Assembly: GCA_949130485.1 (NCBI GenBank)
Contig: OX422188.1
Span: 7,208,443-7,272,442 of the forward strand
Reading direction: 5' to 3'
DNA: 64,000 bases
Source: Agelas oroides
Taxonomy: Eukaryota > Porifera > Demospongiae > Agelasida > Agelasidae
Shown here: positions 55,435-64,000 of the stretch, one piece after another
How positions within the stretch are numbered: position 1 is the first letter of the stretch
How the letters are laid out: every line of letters begins with the position of its first letter
Notes under the pieces: generated by a model
Seen by the model: only the letters and a program-made list of their open reading frames with translations
What the model was told of the DNA's origin: nothing
The model's database searches: none
Position numbers and translations under genes: made by a program

Positions 55435-58400
55435 TTAAGTAGGATACATGTCTTCCTCCACTTCAATCTCCATGGTTTTGGCAACCTGCAAGGCCCACTT
55501 GTTTCCCCGGCACATCCTCCTCCCCTTTTGTTCCATGGAGACAACCTGTCTGGCTAGCCCCACACGGTCACGGAGGGGAGCAAGGTAGGAGGGATCCACA
55601 GGGAATGTTGGGAGGTCATTGTCTTGTATGTGATGTGTGTGTAGGGGAGGTGGGATAAGTACATACCTCATGAAAGCAGCTGCCATCTATATGATGCGAT
55701 AAGCAGAGAGAAGCCACAAGGGCTGGTTGCCTACCTCTGTTGAGGATCCTGCGTATGTTGTTGTATGCATGTACATCTTCTGGGCCCACTAGTAGTACAC
55801 TCAGCCCCTCGAGTTGAGCACGGGCCGTGCGACCACTGCGGTGGACATACAACTGTGTATTGTGTGTGGTAAGTATGTACGACAGCATGGTATGCAACAC
55901 AAAGGGCTGGTTGTTTTGTCTAAAAACACGTGTCCCACACATTGTTAAGTGGATAAATTTATCCCAGTACATCATTTGTTACTATCAGACTAAGTGAGCC
56001 AAATATAGGCTACAAGATGGAAGTCAAGGTTCTTTACCTCAGAGTTCCTGGGCACTTGGTAGTGGATCACATGCTGTACGTGGGGAATGTCCAATCCCCT
56101 GGCAGCAACATCTGAGGCAACTAGTAGACCACTGGGGTCAGAGGTGAAGCTGCAGAGATTGGGGAGGAGGAGGAGGAGGAGAGGGGGGAGGAAGATGGAG
56201 AGGAAGTAAAGTGGGAAGAAAAGAGGAAGAGGAATAAGCTTTGCTACATCATTGCACTAATCTTGCTGACTATGTAAAATACCGTTCCAAGTTCTTAAGC
56301 CGTTGTTTCTGCTGCAAGTGGGCATGGAGGGGGTGTGGTTGGAGGTGGAGCATCTCCAGCAGGGTCCTGACATGCTGCAGACAGCTGATACTGTTGACAA
56401 AGACTAGAGTGCGTCCTGGGTGAGTCAGCAAGAAGTAGTAGAGATAGACGTCCTGGGAGGGAGGGAGGGGAAGAAGGGAGGGAGGGAGGGGAAGAAGGGA
56501 GGGAGGGAGGGAGGGAGGGAGGGAGAAAGGGAGGGAGGGAGAAAGGGAGGGAGGGAGGGAGAAAGGGAGGGAGGGAGGGAGAAAGGGAGGGAGGGAGGGA
56601 GGGATCCAGAGCATAATCCTGTGCCATGTAATAGCTCAACATGTATTGACAGGTCTGGCAACCTAGGCCTCCTGCTGTTTTGTACTCTCGTACATGCAAT
56701 AAAAGGAGATGTTTTCAAAAAAGGGAAAAAAGGAGGGAGGGAGGGAGGGAGGGAAGGGGAGGAAGGAAGAGGGAGGGAGGGAAGGGGAGAGAAAGAGGGG
56801 GAAGGGGAGGAAGGAGAGGGGGAAGGGGAGGAAGGAGAGAGGGAAGGAGCAAGGGAATGAGGGAAAGAGGAAAGGAGGAGGAAAGTGGCTGTAATATTGA
56901 AAGCAACACTGTTATCCTTCCTTACCTAAACCTATATACAATCATGCTTCACACAGAGCATAAGACCTTGTAACAATAGTCACCTTCTTGGAGGGAGGGA
57001 GGGAGGGAGGGAGGGAGGGAGGGAGGGAGGGAGGGAGGAAGTGTACAACAGTCACCTTCTCCTGAGTGGTACAGGTGATCTTTGTCTCAGTGAGGGTCGC
57101 TACCGTCCCTTTCGCTTGTGTCAAGTCCACAACTTTCATACCTTCACGAAGACCAACACTTGATATCAGGTTGTCTGAGTATAGGTCCGTATGTGAGGGA
57201 GGAATTATTATGTGTATGTGTGTGTATGTTTGGAGGGGGGGGGGGGGGGGGGAGGGAGTGGAGGGAGGGAGGGAGAGAGAGTGGGATGGGATACTATTAG
57301 TAAGCTCTTATGCTATCAGGCAACAGGGCACTGTTTCCACTTTCAAGCATCCCACCACCCTGCCTCTCACCCATGCTCTCTTTCCCTGACATTCTCTTCC
57401 TTTTCTTCCTCTTCTGCTCCACACTCCGGCGAGGGAGAGTGAGGGTAGCTGAAAACACTAGATTCTGTCGTGACTCCGCCCCCCCTGCTCCATTGAGGCG
57501 GTCCATGATGCTCCCAACCTCCTGGTAATGCCCAAACTCTACCATGCGATCTGCCTCATCTAGCACTAGAAACTGCAGGTCATCAAGACAACACAAGTGG
57601 GGGTCACCCTGCAGGAGGGAGGGTTAAAGTCACCTTCATTTTACGTAGCTCAATGTTGATGGAAGTAATGAACAACCTCTTGCATGAGTTTCCATAGCCG
57701 TCCTGGTGTGCCCACAACAATGGGAGGTCGTTGCCTCAGCAGCCGCTCCTGTCTCTCCACTGCCATACCACCCACCACCGCACACACCTGCATGAGGAGG
57801 GAGGAATAACACAATGGTTGCAATGCAAAGGGTGGGATAGAAGTAGCCTTGTATCCAGGCTCCTCCCCAGCGCCTGGGTACAAGGCTAGATAGAAGTGTG
57901 TGTGTGACCTTTACACTGGTGTACTTCACAGCTGCAGTGATGTGTGAGTGTACTTGCAAAGCAAGCTCTCTTGTCGGAGTGAGAATCAGTGCTATCAGTT
58001 TCCCATTGTAGCCAACATGTTTATCATTAGTGAGATCGTGTGATCTAGGTGTGATATCATCACGGTCATGTGATCCACCTGCATGGTCATGTGACTGGTC
58101 CACTTCACCCCACGGGGAGAGTGTTCCTGCCAACATCTTCTCAAAGTCCTCATCTGAGATATTGTCTTTGTAGTCCACCAGACCCACACCCACACCCATG
58201 TCACCCTCTCCTTCACCATCAGATTGCTCCTCCATGAGTTCAAAGCCACTCTCTTCTAGCTCAGAATGATCTTCACTGTCAAATTCCTCTTCCTCCTCCT
58301 CTTCACCTTCCTCTTCCCCCTTCTCCACATCATCTTCGTCCTCTTCTTCCTCCTCTTCTTCTAGTTCCTTCTTGCCTCCATGAATGACCACATTCAGGTC

Positions 58401-58990
58401 TACAATTCTCCCTCCCCCATCACCCATGTCTCTCACTCTCCTCCTCCTCCTCCTCCTCTCTTCACTACCCTCTAATGGCTTGCAATGGTTCAGGATGTAG
58501 TGTAGGATGGGGATTGCAAATGCCAGTGTCTTCCCAGAACCCTGGAATAAAACAGAACTTTTATTACTTGGTAAAGGTCTAAAATAAGTGGTCTAAACAA
58601 GCTACATACAGTCTCAGCTGCTCCGATGATGTCACATTCCTCGACAATGGCTGGAGGGATGGCCTCATGCTGTATGGCGGTAGGTGTCGTGAAGCCGAGC
58701 TCTCGCAGTGCACGGGCCACAGGTGGTGGAGTGTTCAAAGACTCCCACTGTCCCAACACGTCAGCAGTTGCACCACCGTTGCTCACATTCTTTTCCTTGG
58801 TACAATCCCGTCCCTCGTCTCTCCTGCATGATGCGGTAAGCCCATCCTCTCTGCTCCCTTGCTCACTGTCCTCACAACTCGGATTAGACCTAACACTTCT
58901 CTGTCCAGTCTTGTGTCTCCGCCATAGCTCCGCTGCCAGTCGGCTTCTGCTGATCTGCCAGGTATCAAGATCAGACACGGCATCGGCCAA
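55435..58990 (-). CDS. DDX24: DEAD-box RNA helicase DDX24
   Basis: DDX24 is a nucleolar ATP-dependent RNA helicase linked to ribosome biogenesis. Nine exons (-): 58990-58610, 58541-57909, 57787-57677, 57608-57371, 57174-57056, 56452-56283, 56149-56038, 55852-55735 and 55622-55435; 2070 nt, 689 aa. Motifs in order: [21 protein letters not shown], Ia PTRELALQV, Ib [45 protein letters not shown]. As in human DDX24, a long insert separates motifs I and Ia; here it is a Glu/Asp run. The exon 3 donor (GAG/GTTGTT) is weak but keeps frame and matches the human junction. The C terminus has [10 protein letters not shown] like human EIELEEDMYK; the basic C-terminal tail of human is missing. Confidence 0.95.
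56457..56605. repeat. (GGGA)n array upstream of the DDX24 exon 6 acceptor
   Basis: GGGA/GGAAAGG units; sense-strand CCCT polypyrimidine starting at the acceptor. Related tracts lie at 56732-56880 and 56993-57040 in the same intron. Confidence 0.9.
57846..57890. mobile_element. Short hairpin element
   Basis: TAGCCTTGTATCCAGGC pairs with GCCTGGGTACAAGGCTA; the inner sequence CTCCTCCCCAGC is 11-12 bases. Confidence 0.8.
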
Positions 58991-59536
58991 TGACGTGATT
59001 GATCACATAACCGACAACTGATCATATGATTAATACGGTTGATTAGCCTTGTTAAGCTATACTCTCACATAAAGATTAATCTTGCGTGGCCAGACCCAAC
59101 CATGCAAGACTACATCAAAAGTGGATCTGGCTTCGTGGGGCTAACAGCTGATCACATAAATGCATAAATGTAATGTGTTTGCACAAGAGCTAGGAAGTCA
59201 TAAATCAATGGTATCTGCAAATTTCAGTCATAGCTTGGTAACAAAGCTACCTGTAGCCTTCCTCGTCTTTTCATTGGGTGAGTCTTCCGCACTACCCGCA
59301 GCCTGACACCTCTCTTGCGCCCAGCGGATCCGCGCAAAACAGATTTGCCCATTGATACACTATATGTACTAGCAGCAGGTTGGGTACGTAAACACGTGGT
59401 GCATTCTAATTACCCGCAAGTAATTTCAAATCAGCAAACACAACCTAGTCTCGTCCCGGATCCCCAGACCCCACCCGCGCGGGCTGGGCACGAGACTACA
59501 CACCACACAACAACCCACACAAGCAGGGGTGGCGCA
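58991..59536. promoter_or_regulatory. Divergent promoter region DDX24 / SH2 gene
   Basis: 546 bp between start codons. A hairpin element (TAGTCTCGTCCCGGATCCCC ... GGGCACGAGACTA, 59450-59499) lies about 40 bp before the SH2-gene ATG. Confidence 0.45.
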
Positions 59537-62500
59537 ATGGCTTCAACTACTACTCCAGAAGGTATATCGTAGTGTCATATGACGATTTGTTTTCTTAAGT
59601 AATGTTATTTTAATTAGCTCACTGTATGTGTGCGATAGACCGTATCTTTGACTGAATTTCTGGATGGCTGCTCAAGACGTAGATGATCGGGAGGGACTGG
59701 TTACAAACTACGTTGCGATGGACGGCGTGCAGATAGAGAGATCGCTAGAAAGTTCACAGCGGATGCTTCTGCAAGATTCCAGAGGTTGATATAAAGGAGC
59801 TTAGGTAGTATATGATCCCCATGTATCTCAGTGAGCTTTAATTTGATAACGTGGAAATCTGTGGTGTGAAAACATGTACAGCCATCTCTAGTTTGTTCCT
59901 AGACCCTTTTTAGTGGAGGAGAGAGAGAAGAGTCTGATGAATAGTACCTTTTTTGGTGTGGATCAACAGTTTTTCAATCTTGCACCTTCAGTTTCGGTAC
60001 TTCGATGCAATTGGTCAGGCCACCGCTCCAGTTTGGTTCCCAGACCCAGTGAAGGTCTGTATTAGATCTACCACATACTCAAAACAACCAATCATATTTT
60101 AGAACAATGATGTCATGTCAAAACATTTCAGTAGAACTTGGTTGGCTGCGGTGCTGCATTCTTTCCCTCATCAATGTTGACAAGAATGCAGCTGTGGATT
60201 TGTGTTAAAGTTGAGTTCTTCACCAGATTTCTCCCTTGCTCGCTCACTCCTCACTGAACAGTCTGGGAACCAAACTAAGCCATCTCTGTGATCTTGTGCA
60301 TGGCTAGTGTGTTTCCAATAAGGCTTTGTGGCTAATGGTGTATCTTCTCTCCTGCACTGCACATGTACCCACAGGAGACACCCTGTCCGGTAACACAGTG
60401 GCAGACGTGTCTCGACAAAAACGCCCGAGTCGGAGGACTCCAAAGGGACAAACACTCAAGAAAGCTGATGCAGCATGGTGAGGTGGTAGTTGCAAGTCTA
60501 CAGACTTGGCACATGTGGAAGCATGCATCTTGCAACCCTTAATGTATGAGGTAGCTAAAAATGGCTTCCATCTCCCTTCCTCTCTCTCCTCTCCTTTCCT
60601 CTCTGTGCTCTCTAGGTATGTGTTTGACAATCTCTCCTGTGAGCAGGCTGAAGACCTCCTCAGACAACACGGAGAACATGGAACCTACCTTGTGGCACAC
60701 TTCCACGACCCAGAGAGCTACGGCCTCTCCATCAGACTGAAGTATGTAACCCCTCCATATTATAGTCATATGTACTGATGCAGTATACACCGAGACAGTG
60801 CGCTTATGCTTTGATTTTCTTCTTTGAGTTTCTTTGTTGCTATGGAGATCATGTGACCTCATCTATGTTGCCATGGAGACCACATTGCATTCGTTTTGGT
60901 CTACAACTCAGTTGGCCAGGACTATAGCAGTGTTGTGACAACAGTGCTGGGTGGGTGGGTGGCTGGGTGTTTCCCTTATGCAGTGACTTGGGCAACTGCA
61001 ACTTGGTATTCGCATGAGCTTTGTTGTCTTGTACCAAAACCCCACCCTCTCATGAGGAGAAAAGTTTTTGTGGCTATTGAGCACTTTCGTTAGCCTCGTT
61101 CTGAGGCACACCCGTTTTTTACTCTTCGGTTTGTGTCCACCTCACATGATACGTGTTCCCAGTCCTTCTCTGTTTGTCGTTGCTCTTCCACTTCTGTGCG
61201 TTATTGTGAATGCGAACTGAAGAGTAAAAATTGAAGGAAGCCTGGGAACGAGGCTACAGTTTTTGGCTGCGATTTGAACAAGCCAATTATTACATGATTC
61301 ATGTCACCCTATTTCAGTGGCTTGTCTGCTGACTCAGCACAACCTAATAGACAGCACTCAGTAGAAAGCACCAGACCCAGAGATAGTGAGATCTGGCGTG
61401 AGATATGAGCTTTGAGAATTTAGGACTACTGTGTTCTGCTATCAGACAGACTGCTATTGATGGTTTACTGCTGTGACATTCCCCATTCTCTCAAACCTAC
61501 AGTGAAGGAGAAGATGTAATATACAAGCACTACGCTATTGTCATCGCTGGCAAGGAGTTCCATGTGGAAGGATTTGTAAGTGGTACTTGGTCTTGTACCA
61601 CGGAAACCAAAGGAGGGTCTGGTATTTTGGATAGCTTTTCTGACAGAGTCCATGTGACAAGACAGAATGCCGGATCCTTTTATCAGTTTCTGTGAGAATC
61701 TGGGTGCGAGACTGAATGACCCCGTTGACTTTGAATGCTTAGTATGATGTATGATGATGTAATCCTTGTAGGTAGGGGGATTCCCCACCATTGAGAGTAG
61801 TGTGCAAGCGGTTGGAGAGAAGATGAAACCAACCAAGTTGGTACCCATCTTCCACTCATACAGTGAGTCATGTCTCATTCCCATGTCAGCATAGATTCTG
61901 GGTAGATTCCACGAAAGACTTGAATGTACTCCCTTAATCTCTCGCCTCTTTTCCCCCTTTCCTCCCCTCCTCTCCTCCCTTCCTCCCCTCCTCTCCTCCC
62001 CTCCACCCTTCCTCCTCTCTCCCTTCCTCCTTCTCTCCTTCCTTCCTCCTCTCCTTCCCTCCTTCCTTCCTCCTCTCCTTCCCTCCTTCCCTCCTTCCCT
62101 CCTTCCCTCCTTCCCTCCTTCCCTCCTTCCCTCCTTCCCTCCTTCCCTCCTTCCCTCCTTCCCTCCTTCCCTCCTTCCCTCCTTCCCTCCTTCCCTCCTT
62201 CCCTCCTTCCCTCCTTCCCTCCTTCCCTCCTTCCCTCCTTCCCTCCTTCCCTCCTTCCCTCCTTCCCTCCTTCCCTCCTTCCCTCCTCTCCTTCCTTCCT
62301 TCCCTCCTTCCCTCCCTCCCTCCTTCCCTCCTTCCCTCCTTCCCTCCTTCCCTCCTCCAACTCAGACTGTGAAACGTGTGACTTCTCCATTTCATTCAGC
62401 TCTGAGCAACCACCTGACTACCAGCAGGCACACAGATACCCAGTGAGTGTGGTTCTGCCTCATGATTCTTGCCCCTAGCAGGAACTGAAAATCACAAATT

Positions 62501-63608
62501 AGATGAAGTCTCGATGCTTCCTGTCCTTTACTAGTGTTGACAGTTGAGTGCTATTGAATTGTGATAACCGAGTGTGTTTCCCCTGATCAGCAGATTTGAG
62601 AGTTTCAGTCAGGAGAGGTAACACAGTTGTCCCTCCTTTCTTGTTACCTGAACCAAATTTCATTGTTAACCGAGAGAGATGTCCAGGATTGCCATCAAAG
62701 GCTTAGTAGTGCCTTTGATCTCATTTTGATCTTTCTTTGTTCTCTAATCTCAACCCAACCCCCTAACCCCACATTGCTGGCAAACCTGGACCCATTCCCA
62801 AGAGAGAATCCTTTCAAACTCTGGAGCAAAAATGCCCACTCATTGTCAGGGTTTTACTGTTCACCCAACTGGAAACTACAGACAACATGTCTATCACTAC
62901 CTAACTGGTAGCTGCGTACCCAATGAACAAACCTGGGTACGAGGCTGCCCAACTGGAAACTATAGACAGCATGTCTATCACTACCTAACTGGTAGCTGCG
63001 TACCCAATGAACGAACCTGGGTACGAGGCTGCCCAACTGGAAACTACAGACAACATGTCTATCACTACCTAACTGGTAGCTGCGTACCCAATGAACAAAC
63101 CTGGGTACGAGGCTGCCCAACTGGAAACTATAGACAGCATGTCTATCACTACCTAACTGGTAGCTGCGTACCCAATGAACAAACCTGGGTACGAGGCTGC
63201 CCAACTGGAAACTACAGACAACATGTCTATCACTACCTAACTGGTAGCTGCGTACCCAATAAACAAACCTGGGTACGAGGCTTGTTTTTAGTATGGCCTT
63301 TGGAATTTTGTCAAACAATAGCTAAGATTATTGGCTAAACTGGAAAACGAAACATCCAAGATGAAACTATACTAAAACAGGAGAAACTGTGACAATTAGC
63401 TTTTAGTAAAGGTTTTGATACTAACTAAACAAACTCTACAAAAGCAGGATACTCTCCCTCCCATCACACACATGCACTGTGCAGGAAGCTGCCAAGAAGC
63501 CTCTACCACTGATCGTTCCCATCAGACCCACGTTGCGTCGTATGATGGGAGGCAGCGTGGAGGGGACCCATGACACATCTCAGAGGAGTGGAGAGGCTGC
63601 TCCTCAAG
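59537..63608 (+). CDS. SH2-domain protein, family unknown (3' end off the window)
   Basis: Exons 59537-59561, 60375-60477, 60616-60741, 61503-61575, 61772-61862, 62366-62442 and 63485-63608 join in phase, and the last donor (GTGAGA) shows that the gene continues. A short basic N-terminal tail (SRQKRPSRRTPKGQTLKK) precedes an SH2 domain: WYVFDNLSCEQAEDLLRQHG, GTYLVAHFHDPESYGLSI, HYAIVIAGKEFHVEGF, FPTIESSVQAV. At the FLVR position the sequence is YLVAH, so the phosphotyrosine-binding arginine is absent unless supplied elsewhere. After the domain come KLVPIFHSY and a Pro/Lys segment (KKPLPLIVPIRPTLRRMM). I could not place it in a known SH2 family. Confidence 0.75.
61092..61256. mobile_element. 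Hairpin element with TTTTTTACTCTT inner arm, expanded
   Basis: TAGCCTCGTTCTGAGGC and TTTTTTACTCTTCGGTTTG pair with CGAACTGAAGAGTAAAAAT and GCCTGGGAACGAGGCTA. The middle of about 70 bp is unrelated to 21244. Confidence 0.8.
61945..62360. repeat. (CCTTCCCT)n array at an SH2-gene 3' splice site
   Basis: About 400 bp of CTCCTTCC octamers end 5 bp before the acceptor of the exon at 62366. Confidence 0.95.
62863..63284. repeat. 84-bp minisatellite containing a hairpin-element end
   Basis: Five units, each containing GCCCAACTGGAAACTA, CACTACCTAACTGGTAGCTG and ACCTGGGTACGAGGCT. The last block is the terminal arm of the hairpin family. Units 1, 3 and 5 share one variant (ACAGACAAC) and 2 and 4 another (ATAGACAGC). 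Confidence 0.95.
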
Positions 63609-64000
63609 GTGAGAGAGAAGGAGGGAGACATGGGGGTGTGTTAAGCAATGGATGTATTGCCTATACAAGGTGTATGAACACATTGGCTAGACGGTTTACT
63701 TAAGGTGCAGCCGAGGGTAAACAATCTAGGGGAGTATGTTGTGTTTAATAGAGGTATTGTAGTACATTCAACTTACACCACGCATTGAGGAGACAGTAAA
63801 CCAGGATCTGGAACTACACTGCAGGTTTGTGTAAACAACAGTTTCTACATATAAGGCTGCTCCTCAAGGTGGGAGAGAAGGAGGGAGACATCAAGCTGTG
63901 TAGTAATGGATGTATTGCCTATACAAGGTGTTACTTGAGGTGCAGCCGAGGGTAAACAATTGTGTTTAGTACATTGAGGAGGCTGTAAACGAGGTTCTGG
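63590..64000. repeat. Direct duplication of an exon/intron junction at the right edge
   Basis: 63595-63720 (GGCTGCTCCTCAAGGTGAGAG ... GGTGCAGCCGAGGGTAAACAAT) recurs at 63857-63961 with a deletion of about 20 bp. The copy contains a second GCTGCTCCTCAAG/GT donor-like junction. Confidence 0.85.

Noticed and set aside
61875-62478. Repetitive Glu/Arg/Gly and Ser/Leu/Pro ORFs
   Set aside because: Translation of the (CCTTCCCT)n array.
62832-63338. Two overlapping repeat ORFs
   Set aside because: 84-bp minisatellite, also divisible by three; it lies in an intron of the SH2 gene.
1-64000. Retrovirus, LTR element, Polinton or toxin gene remnants
   Set aside because: No reverse transcriptase, integrase, capsid or envelope-like sequence and no long terminal repeats were recognised.

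Overview
The window is nuclear DNA of an early-branching animal. It has short introns with GT-AG (a few GC-AG) splice sites, small genes packed every 3-4 kb, and orthologues of conserved animal genes (TAPT1, TLNRD1, MICOS13, CDC42SE, HMG20, SPPL2, SECISBP2). The compactness plus an ankyrin-Roc-COR (ROCO) gene make a demosponge my best guess; the species is inferred, not proven. All gene models were assembled by eye from splice signals, reading frame and remembered family sequences. Unless an entry says otherwise, the exon lengths sum to whole codons.

Layout, left to right: TAPT1 (+, 5' part missing); SLC25A44 (-) / unrecognised basic protein (+); TLNRD1 (-) / ISOC2 (+); unrecognised type I membrane protein (-) / unrecognised type I membrane protein with an NPTY tail motif (+); SECISBP2-like (-) / MICOS13 (+), followed by LSM7 (+); SPPL2 protease (-) / DUT dUTPase (+); PRPF3 (-); CDC42SE (-) / enolase (+); HMG20 (-) / ROCO (+, interrupted frame); DDX24 (-) / SH2 protein (+, runs off the right edge). 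Slashes mark head-to-head pairs: 16 of 19 genes lie in eight divergent pairs whose start codons are about 0.1-0.55 kb apart. The partners do not share one pathway, although RNA metabolism recurs (LSM7, PRPF3, SECISBP2, DDX24), as do mitochondrial proteins (SLC25A44, MICOS13).

The non-coding part is dominated by short palindromic elements. One family begins and ends near TAGCCTCGTTCCCAGGC and its complement, with at least 25 copies. A second has termini like TACCGTATA with inner TTTTCGCG motifs (six copies). Several single long inverted repeats are also present. Minisatellites fill many introns, and simple CT or CA tracts repeatedly abut 3' splice sites. I saw no CRISPR, prokaryotic operon, rRNA, intact tRNA, or recognisable retrovirus, LTR or Polinton element.

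The most notable points are the divergent-pair architecture, the repeats abutting 3' splice sites, hairpin elements whose two arms agree within each copy, a hairpin-element fragment in the 0.1-kb HMG20/ROCO promoter, two candidate PAM2 motifs at the end of SECISBP2, and the interrupted ROCO gene.
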